Source: DAONJL01 sp035405645 [NCBI: bacterium] (GTDB lineage: Bacteria; JAGOBX01; DAONJL01). From it: 14,563 nt of DNA. Positions 1-6,056 of the stretch are shown here, in pieces (within the stretch, counting starts at the first letter, position 1; each line of letters begins with the position of its first letter). Under the pieces are notes generated by a model. That model saw nothing but the letters and a program-made list of their open reading frames with translations, made no database searches and had not been told where the DNA came from. Made by a program: the position numbers and the translations under genes. The DNA lies in the NCBI GenBank assembly GCA_035405645.1, contig DAONJL010000061.1, positions 1-14,563 of the forward strand. The letters are read 5' to 3'.

Positions 1-70
1 ATATTTAACTTTGCTATTTTTGCTGTTCCATCATCTGCTTGTTCTTTTCCAAAAATTTTAAAAAATTTTC

Positions 71-100
71 TTGACTAATTTATTATTATTAAATTATTAT
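71..100 (+). promoter_or_regulatory. Sigma-70-like promoter for the lipoprotein-queE unit
   Basis: A -35 box TTGACT (71-76) and a -10 box TATTAT (95-100) are separated by 18 bp. Transcription would start near 107, giving a leader of about 27 nt that carries an AGGAGG ribosome binding site at 121-126, 7 nt before the ATG at 134. Each box has one mismatch to consensus. Such boxes can arise by chance in AT-rich DNA; the position just upstream of a well-initiated gene is the main support. Confidence 0.5.
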
Positions 101-133
101 GAAAAGCAAAAATAAAAAAGAGGAGGTCTGTAA

Positions 134-796
134 ATGTTTAAATTATTATCTGTAATTTTTGTTAGTGTTTTTTTATTTGCGTGTAGTTTTCCAATGGTAA
201 TGAATGTTCCAACTGGTGGAGTCCAACCAGCAGGCATTGTTTCAGAGGTAAATTATCCATCAAAATGGGCTGATAGTATTTTAAACCATCAAATAAATGG
301 TAATTATAATTATAGAATTATTGGTCCTGTTGAAGTGAATGTTGAATCAACTAATATACTTGGTATTGTAGCACAGGGCGATAATGGTTATAAAAAATTA
401 TTTGAAAAAGTAAAAGAAGTAGGTGGTGATAATGTTATAAATGTTATTGTTGATACCAAATATTCTTATTATCTTTTTGGTATATTTCAAAAGGTATCAT
501 CAACAATTTATGGAATTGCTGTTAAATATATATCAACTGATGTAAAACAAATAAGTTATGAAGAACAACCAAGACCTTTAATATATTTACCATTACAACC
601 ACAAACTCCAATATATAAACCAATTGAGAAACCGGATAAATATAAAAATTATTTTTTAACAATCAGTGGTCAAAAATATGGTCCTGTAAATTATCAGCAG
701 ATTCAAGATTTAAAAAGAATGGGCTATATAAACGATTCAACACCAATATTCGAACAAATGACGAATAAAGAATATCGTGTTGGTGATTTTGAATAA
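134..796 (+). CDS. TRL-like lipoprotein with C-terminal GYF_2 domain
   Basis: This is a predicted envelope lipoprotein of 220 residues. A short hydrophobic signal peptide (about residues 1-16) ends in a lipobox, LFAC, with the lipidated cysteine at 17. Residues about 27-132 resemble the small TRL-like lipoprotein family: a GIVSEVNYP segment, then TNILGIVAQGD (about 73-83), a repeat of I/V residues around VINVIVDT, and a closing TIYGIAVKY. A proline-rich linker (about 146-168) leads to a C-terminal module (about 172-220) with the pattern of GYF_2 domains (YFLTISGQKYGPVNYQQIQDL, then a GYI.DSTPIF segment). GYF-type modules usually bind peptides. The start is fixed by AGGAGG at 121-126. It is followed 17 nt later by the queE-like gene, probably on the same transcript. 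The family assignments come from motif memory; the TRL part is less certain than the lipobox and GYF_2. Confidence 0.75.
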   Translation: MFKLLSVIFVSVFLFACSFPMVMNVPTGGVQPAGIVSEVNYPSKWADSILNHQINGNYNYRIIGPVEVNVESTNILGIVAQGDNGYKKLFEKVKEVGGDNVINVIVDTKYSYYLFGIFQKVSSTIYGIAVKYISTDVKQISYEEQPRPLIYLPLQPQTPIYKPIEKPDKYKNYFLTISGQKYGPVNYQQIQDLKRMGYINDSTPIFEQMTNKEYRVGDFE

Positions 797-813
797 TTGG
801 TTTATTCTAAAAA

Positions 814-1533
814 TTGAACGCTTATTTTAAAGAGATTTTTTTATCTTTTCAAGGCGAAGCAATTTATATTGGTTATCCTCAGTTATTTCTCAGGTTTTGC
901 GATTGTAATTTAAAGTGCAAATTTTGTGATACTGATTTTAAGCGTTCTTCACATTGTAAAATATTTTACTCTTTTTTTTCTAATCGTTTTTTGAAAGAAA
1001 AAAATCCGATAAATATAAATCAATTAAAAAAAATAATTTCAAATTTTAAAAATTTGAAATATCATTCGATTGTCTTAACAGGTGGTGAACCATTATTAAA
1101 TGCTGATTTTATCAAACTTTTTTTAAAAAATAAAAATAAAAAAATTTTTCTCGAAACAAATGGCACTTTACCTAATGAATTAAATAAGATTATAAATCTT
1201 ATGGATATTATTTCAATGGATATTAAATTAAATTCTGTATCTGGAAATAATTGTAATTATAGTATTTTTCAAGATTTTATTAATATTGCTTTGCGAAAAG
1301 ATTTATATATTAAAATCATTGTTAATAATAAAATTGATTTTTCAGAATTAGAACAAATTTTAAAACTAAAAATTCCTTCTAATTTGCCAATTATAATTCA
1401 GCCTGAAATGAATAAGACAGGAAAAATATTTATTGAAAAAAATACAATAATAAAGATAATCAAAATATTAGAGAAAAAATATTCTAATATTAGATTTATT
1501 CCACAGATACATAAGATATTAAAAATTAGATAA
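814..1533 (+). CDS. queE: 7-carboxy-7-deazaguanine synthase-like radical SAM protein
   Basis: QueE converts 6-carboxy-tetrahydropterin to 7-carboxy-7-deazaguanine in queuosine and 7-deazaguanine biosynthesis, using a [4Fe-4S] cluster and S-adenosylmethionine. The 239-residue protein opens with the family signature KEIFLSFQGE (residues 6-15), followed by FLRF and the cluster motif C31-x3-C35-x2-C38 with DT immediately after. The SAM-contacting GGEP is at 90-93, and LETNGT and SMDIKL segments follow. Length is normal for the family. The start is a TTG at 814, the only one that preserves the conserved N-terminus. No Shine-Dalgarno is visible in front of it, and it begins 17 nt after the lipoprotein stop, so translation may be coupled. 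No other queuosine genes (queD, queC, queF) are in the window. A 7-deazaguanine DNA-modification role, or another QueE-like function, cannot be excluded. Confidence 0.85.
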   Translation: MNAYFKEIFLSFQGEAIYIGYPQLFLRFCDCNLKCKFCDTDFKRSSHCKIFYSFFSNRFLKEKNPININQLKKIISNFKNLKYHSIVLTGGEPLLNADFIKLFLKNKNKKIFLETNGTLPNELNKIINLMDIISMDIKLNSVSGNNCNYSIFQDFINIALRKDLYIKIIVNNKIDFSELEQILKLKIPSNLPIIIQPEMNKTGKIFIEKNTIIKIIKILEKKYSNIRFIPQIHKILKIR

Positions 1534-1662
1534 AATTAGTGAATAAAATTTTTTTAATTTCTTATAGAATAATCGATATAACAAAAACAGTATTAGTATA
1601 AGAAATATATCTCTTTATTTATCACAGATTTTTAAATTATCAGTCAATTATAAATAGTAGAA

Positions 1663-2634
1663 TTATTTTATTTCTAAATAAACTAATGTTTGATTCAAAA
1701 GTTGATATGCTATTTCGCCAAATGTTATAGGTCCAATAACATCACCAGTATGTTTTCCTTCGAGTTCACCATATAAAAAATTTAATATACAATTGCAAGA
1801 AAAAACTGGCGATAACTTTTTTTTGTCCAATGCATTTTTAAATGCTTTTGTGTAATCTTTAACTGGCTTACCAAGTTTGTATTCAACACCATCAAAAACA
1901 GGCGCATAGAAATTTACAACTTTATTTTTTTCATCAACTGATTGAAAACTAACATTTATCATTGAGCCAGAATAATTTGCAACAAGAGGCACTTTTATAT
2001 CAACTTTATTTTTAATTACATAATCTGCAAAATTTTCTTTTTTCCCATTAATTTCACACTCACTAACTGAAAATGATGTTTGATTAAATTTAATTGTATC
2101 ACCATCACTTTGTTCAAATATATTAATGATTCCTATTTCTGGTATTTTTCCTTCTTTTATTTTACAATGCATTACAATTGCTTTTGCATCTGTTGCTTCG
2201 CCTGTTAAACCATTAAAAACCTTTGGTGTAATTTTTCCTAAATCACTTAAATGAATACCTGATATCCAGCCAATTATTGTTTTAAAAAAGATATTTTCAT
2301 AATTAGGCGCATTTTTAGCATATTCTAAATGGACATTACTCATTGCTGGGATAATTATAAAAGAGAAACCATTATCATAAGCCTCGCTTGGTATTTTATA
2401 TAGATTTTTTTCATCATAAAAAACAATTTTAAATTCTTCTACATCAGCAGGAGCAGGTATTGCTTGAATTAAACTTCTATCAGTTATTCCACCTATAGTA
2501 TCCATAAAATATGGTATTGTGCCACCTACCCAATTTCCTTTTGGTAATTTTTTTAATACCTCTTCATCACCTGCAAGAAAGTATGCTTTTCCATCACTTA
2601 TTTTTTTACTCATATCATCAAAATTTAGTAACAT
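1663..2634 (-). CDS. Conserved protein, tentatively DUF6976 (FIST-like C-terminus)
   Basis: This 323-residue soluble protein has no signal peptide or membrane segment. It opens with MLLNFDDMSKKI, then an AGDEEVLKKLPKGNWVGGTIPYF block (about 21-43), a central GWISGIHLSDLGKITPKVFNG segment, and a C-terminus reading SCNCILNFLYGELEG followed by GPITFGEIAYQLLNQTLVYL. I associate this pattern with a bacterial family of unknown function that I recall as DUF6976. The GPITFGE..YQLLNQT ending also resembles the C-terminal part of FIST sensory domains, so a small-molecule-binding role is possible but unproven. The conserved SCNC pair is notable. The start is supported by AAGGAG about 9 nt upstream. It lies 12 nt after the 74-residue gene and is surely co-transcribed with it. 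It converges on queE with 129 nt between the stops. Confidence 0.7.
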   Translation of the reverse strand: MLLNFDDMSKKISDGKAYFLAGDEEVLKKLPKGNWVGGTIPYFMDTIGGITDRSLIQAIPAPADVEEFKIVFYDEKNLYKIPSEAYDNGFSFIIIPAMSNVHLEYAKNAPNYENIFFKTIIGWISGIHLSDLGKITPKVFNGLTGEATDAKAIVMHCKIKEGKIPEIGIINIFEQSDGDTIKFNQTSFSVSECEINGKKENFADYVIKNKVDIKVPLVANYSGSMINVSFQSVDEKNKVVNFYAPVFDGVEYKLGKPVKDYTKAFKNALDKKKLSPVFSCNCILNFLYGELEGKHTGDVIGPITFGEIAYQLLNQTLVYLEIK

Positions 2635-2646
2635 AAATTTTTCTCC

Positions 2647-2871
2647 TTAATTAAATAATTTTTTTATATCATCTTGCATTATGTTTTGAAATTGATTAAA
2701 GAAATTATAAACTTCATCAATTGATTTTCTTATTACTTCTTCACTCGGATTTTTAGATATTTCTCTAATGCATCTATTAACGCACATACTTGCTGGAAAA
2801 CAACTAAATTGATGCTTGATTTCACCTTTTACAATTTGACGCCATCGATTGTCACTTTTATTTGGTAACAC
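2647..2871 (-). CDS. Small hypothetical helical protein (74 aa), GTG start
   Basis: I do not recognise this protein. It is 74 residues, mostly predicted helical, with no signal peptide or membrane segment. Its features are an N-terminal WRQIVKGEIKHQF segment, two cysteines in FSCFPASMCVNRC plus a third close by, and an amphipathic C-terminal half (EVIRKSIDEVYNFFNQFQ). The start is a GTG at 2869-2871, chosen because a strong AGGAGGT sits 6 nt before it. An ATG two bases further upstream is in another frame. It precedes the 323-residue gene by 12 nt, so the two form a unit under the promoter at 3006-3034. The optimal SD, codon use like the neighbours and tight spacing argue for a real gene. A partner or regulator of the larger protein is a guess from position. 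Confidence 0.7.
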   Translation of the reverse strand: MLPNKSDNRWRQIVKGEIKHQFSCFPASMCVNRCIREISKNPSEEVIRKSIDEVYNFFNQFQNIMQDDIKKLFN

Positions 2872-2879
2872 ATTAAACC

Positions 2880-2927
2880 TCCTATCCTTTTAAATTTTAT
2901 ATAATAAACAAAATTATAAAAATAGGA
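2880..2927 (-). promoter_or_regulatory. Possible SD-masking hairpin in the leader of the 74-aa gene
   Basis: On the transcribed (minus) strand, TCCTATTTTT (plus 2918-2927) can pair with AAGGATAGGA (plus 2880-2889). This gives 10 consecutive pairs, two of them G-U, with a 28-nt AU-rich loop. The 3' arm includes four bases of the AGGAGGT ribosome binding site (plus 2877-2883), so the fold would partly hide it. The promoter at 3006-3034 implies a leader of about 130 nt, longer than needed. I see no known riboswitch core. A chance pairing in AT-rich sequence is possible. Confidence 0.3.
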
Positions 2928-3005
2928 TTCGCATAAATATTTTATTTTTAAATTTTTTTATTAAATAGTTACTAACAATTTTTTTTTAAAAACTTTTTAT
3001 AATAT

Positions 3006-3034
3006 AGTATATATGAAATAATATAATTTGTCAA
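3006..3034 (-). promoter_or_regulatory. Sigma-70-like promoter for the 74-aa/323-aa gene pair
   Basis: Read on the minus strand, TTGACA (plus 3029-3034, exact consensus) is followed after 17 bp by TATACT (plus 3006-3011, five of six). Transcription would start around 2999, giving a leader of about 128 nt before the GTG at 2871. It lies between the end of the rseC-like gene and the pair it should drive. This is one of the best-matching promoters in the window. Confidence 0.65.
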
Positions 3035-3103
3035 GACTAAAAGTTTAAAGACATCGGGAAGTTCACAGCCATGGTATACCCTTTTCTTAAGAATATATTA
3101 TTG

Positions 3104-3121
3104 AAAATAAATATTTATTTT
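3104..3121 (-). terminator. AT-only palindrome at the end of the six-gene operon
   Basis: A perfect 18-bp palindrome, AAAATAAATATTTATTTT, overlaps the stop codon of the rseC-like gene and is the first symmetrical element after the operon. It has no GC pairs, so it would be a weak hairpin; termination there is only possible. A GC-richer patch lies just downstream on the minus strand (plus 3051-3081). Confidence 0.2.
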
Positions 3122-3512
3122 ACACTTTTCTAATCTTTATTTGATACTTATTATTTTTGTTTTTTTTAAAAAATAAAAATAAAAAAATAATAATTAAAGA
3201 TATTAATGAGATGGAAATTTTTAATAACTCATTATAAAAAAAATAATTTGCCAGAAAATAAATAATAAAAATAAAAATAATTGGCAAAATAAAAACAATA
3301 AAAAGCATATAAAAATATTTTGAATCAGGAAATTCTAAAATTAATTTATCACAGATATTTATTTCAGAATATTGTTTATCAGCAGGAATTATTATTTGAT
3401 AATTTTTATCAATCAAATTACAGGTTGATGAATGTTCGCAGGTAGAGCATCTTTCAATTTGAATTGTTAAATGCTCATCATTTTTATTGATTACAACACC
3501 GATTTCTTTCAT
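3120..3512 (-). CDS. RseC/MucC-family integral membrane protein
   Basis: RseC-family proteins are small inner-membrane proteins found with Rnf-type electron transport and SoxR reduction, or with sigma-E regulation. This one has 130 residues. It has an N-terminal soluble part starting MKEIGVV, with a cysteine cluster C22-x2-C25-x5-C31 that could bind a metal or Fe-S centre, then a small beta-rich stretch to about 60. Two transmembrane helices (about 67-90 and 95-115) and a lysine-rich tail follow, the usual family order. Its ATG shares one base with the glmS stop (TAATG), so the two are translationally coupled. As the last gene of an operon that starts with a ferredoxin-type EtfA, a redox role is plausible. 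No rnf genes are in the window, and the precise function is unknown. Confidence 0.75.
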   Translation of the reverse strand: MKEIGVVINKNDEHLTIQIERCSTCEHSSTCNLIDKNYQIIIPADKQYSEINICDKLILEFPDSKYFYMLFIVFILPIIFIFIIYFLANYFFYNELLKISISLISLIIIFLFLFFKKNKNNKYQIKIRKV

Positions 3513-5347
3513 TATTCGACAGTTACACTTTTTGCTAAATTGCGAGGTTTATCAACATCACAGCCTAATTTATTTGCAATTTCATAAGCAAGCAATTGAA
3601 GAGGAATAATTGTAATTAAAGGAGATAAATAATCGTTAATTAAAGGCACTTCAATAAATTCATCAGCGAAATGTTTTAATTTTTTATCATTTTCGTTTAA
3701 GACTAAAATTATTATTCCCTGTCTTGCTTTTACTTCTTCAATATTACTAACAACTTTTTCATAAACAGAATCTTTAACAGCAATAATAACTACTGGCATT
3801 TTATCGTCAATTAAAGCAATTGGACCATGTTTCATTTCACCAGCAGCATAACCTTCTGCATGAATATAACTAATTTCTTTTAATTTTAAAGCACCTTCAA
3901 GTGCAGTTGGATAATTGTAATATCTTCCTAAAAAAAGGAAATTTAAAAATTTATAATATTTAATTGCGATATTATAAATCTTTTCTTTTTGTTTTAAAAC
4001 TTTTTCCATAATCATTGGAATTTTATGTATGTTTTGAATAGCATTTTTTATAAATGTTTTATTCAATCTATTCTTTTTAAAGCCGATATAAAGAGATAAT
4101 AATAATAAACAAAAAATTTGAGCAGTATAAGCTTTAGTTGAAGCAACACCAATCTCTGGACCTGCTTCTGTAAAAATCACAAAATCAGAATCTCTGGCGA
4201 GACTACTACCAAAGACATTACAAATTGTAAGTGTTTTATTATTATTTTTTTCTTTGAATTTTCTTAAAGAAGCGAGAGTATCAGCAGTTTCGCCTGATTG
4301 TGATATTGTTATTAATAATGTGTCTTCCTTTATAATATTTTTTCTATATCTATATTCAGAACCAATATCAACTTCAACTGGAATATTAGCAAAATCTTCT
4401 AAATATAGTTTACCAATAATAGCAGAATGAAAAGAAGTGCCACAAGCAACAATATCAATTTTTTTTATAGAAGGAATTAATTTATCAAAGTTTTCAAAAT
4501 TATTAAAGATTATTTCATTTGTTTCATAATTAATATATGTGTTAATTAAGCGTTTGATAACTTCTGGTTGCTCATATATTTCTTTTAACATAAAATGCTT
4601 GTAATGAAGTTTTTCAGCCATCATTACATCCCAATTGACTTGTTCAACTTTTTTTGATATTAATTTACCTTTGAAGTTTTTAACATCAACATTATTCTGT
4701 GTGATAACTGCATATTCGCCATCATCAAGAAAGATAAAATTATTTGTGTAATTTAAAATTGCAGGAATATCAGAAGCAACAAAATTTTCACCTTTACCAA
4801 TTCCAATAACTAATGGACTATGATAACGGCAAACAAAAATTTTTTCTTTTTCTTTTAATGAGATAATAGCAAGAGCAAAAGAACCTTTTAATTCTTTAAT
4901 TGTTTTTACAATAGCATTTTCTAAATCATTATTTTTTAGATAAAAATTTATTAAATGAACAATTACTTCTGTATCAGTTTCTGATAAAAATTTTATACCC
5001 TGTTTTAATAATCTTTCTTTTAAAATTTTGTAATTTTCAATAATACCATTATGAACAATAGCAATAGAGTTATTAGAATTTAAATGAGGATGTGCATTTT
5101 TATCTGAAGGTTTACCATGAGTAGCCCAGCGAGTATGACCAATACCAATATGTGCTGCTACATCATATTTTTCAATTAAATTTTTTAAATCTTCAATTCT
5201 GCCTTTTTTTTTAATTATTTCAATTTTATTATTAAATAAATAAGCAATGCCAGCAGAATCATAACCCCGATATTCAAGCCGTTTTAAACTTTCAATTAAA
5301 ACAGGTATTACTTCTCTAAAACCAGTATAACCAATTATACCACACAT
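3512..5347 (-). CDS. glmS: Glutamine--fructose-6-phosphate aminotransferase (isomerizing)
   Basis: GlmS makes glucosamine-6-phosphate from fructose-6-phosphate and glutamine, the first committed step to UDP-GlcNAc for peptidoglycan and LPS. The 611-residue length is standard. The class II glutaminase domain has the nucleophile Cys2 after Met1, GYDSAGIA (29-36), HTRWATHG (71-78), HNGIIENY (99-106) and SETDTEV (122-128). Two SIS sugar-isomerase domains follow, with ACGTSFHSA, SQSGETADTLASL and EIGVASTKAYTAQ in the first, and ALEGALKLKEISYIHAEGYAAGEMKHGP in the second. The conserved C-terminus DKPRNLAKSVTVE is intact. An AAGGGA-type SD lies 9 nt before the ATG. It starts 13 nt after the biotin-carrier gene, which leaves no room for a glmS ribozyme, so it is expressed as part of the carboxyltransferase operon. 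Confidence 0.97.
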   Translation of the reverse strand: MCGIIGYTGFREVIPVLIESLKRLEYRGYDSAGIAYLFNNKIEIIKKKGRIEDLKNLIEKYDVAAHIGIGHTRWATHGKPSDKNAHPHLNSNNSIAIVHNGIIENYKILKERLLKQGIKFLSETDTEVIVHLINFYLKNNDLENAIVKTIKELKGSFALAIISLKEKEKIFVCRYHSPLVIGIGKGENFVASDIPAILNYTNNFIFLDDGEYAVITQNNVDVKNFKGKLISKKVEQVNWDVMMAEKLHYKHFMLKEIYEQPEVIKRLINTYINYETNEIIFNNFENFDKLIPSIKKIDIVACGTSFHSAIIGKLYLEDFANIPVEVDIGSEYRYRKNIIKEDTLLITISQSGETADTLASLRKFKEKNNNKTLTICNVFGSSLARDSDFVIFTEAGPEIGVASTKAYTAQIFCLLLLSLYIGFKKNRLNKTFIKNAIQNIHKIPMIMEKVLKQKEKIYNIAIKYYKFLNFLFLGRYYNYPTALEGALKLKEISYIHAEGYAAGEMKHGPIALIDDKMPVVIIAVKDSVYEKVVSNIEEVKARQGIIILVLNENDKKLKHFADEFIEVPLINDYLSPLITIIPLQLLAYEIANKLGCDVDKPRNLAKSVTVE

Positions 5348-5360
5348 AAATTGTTTCCCT

Positions 5361-5780
5361 TCATTCTATAACAATTAAAAGTTGTTTATTATTTACATTA
5401 TCGCCTTCTTTAACTTTTATCTCTTTTACTCTACCATTTAAATGAGCAACAATTTCATTTGCCATTTTCATAGCTTCAAGAATTAAAACAGGTTGACCAA
5501 CTTTCACCTCATCACCAACTTTAACTAAAATTTTAGAAACAAGACCAGCCATAGGACAAATTATATCTTTTGATTGTATTGGCATTATTTCTTCTATATC
5601 TTTTGATGTTTGCATTAATACTGGTTCAGCTTCTTTATGAACATATAATTTTGGTTCTATAATTTCATCGATTTTTACTTCATAAACTTTATCATTAACT
5701 TTGACTTCTAAATGAGAATAACCTTCTTTTACTTCAACTTTATAAATTTTACTATTTACAACAACATTATATTTTCTCAT
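5361..5780 (-). CDS. Biotin carboxyl carrier protein (decarboxylase gamma type)
   Basis: This carrier shuttles a carboxyl group on biotin between active sites of a biotin-dependent carboxylase or decarboxylase. The 139-residue protein has an N-terminal region (1-50) of short beta strands, a hinge (about 50-70) and a C-terminal biotinyl domain (about 71-139). That domain contains the biotinylation motif EAMKM at 102-106, with Lys105 as the attachment site, preceded by CPMAGLVSKI and the GDEVKVGQ turn. The form matches the separate carrier subunit of sodium-pumping decarboxylases (MmdC, GcdC) better than an acetyl-CoA carboxylase AccB. The linker is not extremely alanine/proline-rich. It begins 6 nt after the oadG-like stop without a strong SD, suggesting coupling. 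No biotin carboxylase gene is present in the window. Confidence 0.9.
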   Translation of the reverse strand: MRKYNVVVNSKIYKVEVKEGYSHLEVKVNDKVYEVKIDEIIEPKLYVHKEAEPVLMQTSKDIEEIMPIQSKDIICPMAGLVSKILVKVGDEVKVGQPVLILEAMKMANEIVAHLNGRVKEIKVKEGDNVNNKQLLIVIE

Positions 5781-5786
5781 ATATAT

Positions 5787-6056
5787 TTACCACTTTGAAA
5801 TAATTTTTGGGTCTGGTCTTTTGCTATATCTATATCTATGTGTTCGTAAATAACTTAATGCTGCACTTATTGCAGCAATCACTTCTTCTTCTGGTTCATT
5901 TAATTTTATACTTTTATCTGGTTCTAATTTAATTGATTTATCTTTGTAAATTTTTGTTAATAATAAAATTATTAAATTTAAAATATACAAAAAAATAAAA
6001 ACGCCACCAGCGCCAATAATAAATAAAAATAATGCAATTTTAATATTTTGATTCAT
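5787..6056 (-). CDS. OadG-like small membrane subunit of a sodium-pump decarboxylase
   Basis: This 89-residue protein has one strong N-terminal transmembrane helix (about 7-33), a charged lysine/glutamate linker and a C-terminal EEEVIAAISAALSYLRTHRY segment with an arginine/tyrosine-rich tail. That is the layout of the delta/gamma (OadG, MmdD, GcdD) subunits that tether carboxyltransferase to the membrane beta subunit. The C-terminal E-E-x-x-A-A-I-x-A-A pattern is the family hallmark. Its ATG overlaps the mmdA-like stop in an ATGA, typical of subunits made together. The membrane beta subunit (OadB/MmdB/GcdB), the ion-pumping component, is not in the window. Without it the complex could still be a carboxylase, or the beta subunit may be encoded elsewhere. 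Confidence 0.8.
   Translation of the reverse strand: MNQNIKIALFLFIIGAGGVFIFLYILNLIILLLTKIYKDKSIKLEPDKSIKLNEPEEEVIAAISAALSYLRTHRYRYSKRPDPKIISKW

Noticed and set aside
1-78. Open frames at the left edge: plus-strand frame 1 ends at TAA 76-78; the minus strand reads FGKEQADDGTAKIAKLN off the edge.
   Set aside because: Both are only about 25 codons. The minus frame follows an in-frame TAG and has no ATG, GTG or TTG start; the plus frame is pyrimidine-rich and matches no family I know. Sequence to the left is needed to decide.
797-813. preQ1 riboswitch before the queE-like gene.
   Set aside because: The gap is 17 nt and the upstream sequence is coding; there is no room for an aptamer.
1557-1606. 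10-bp perfect inverted repeat (ATTTCTTATA / TATAAGAAAT) between the convergent queE and 323-aa genes, as a bidirectional terminator.
   Set aside because: The 30-nt loop, near-absence of GC pairs and lack of a following U run make it a poor terminator; repeats like this are expected by chance here.
5348-5360. glmS ribozyme upstream of glmS.
   Set aside because: Only 13 nt separate glmS from the preceding gene, and no ribozyme core is present.
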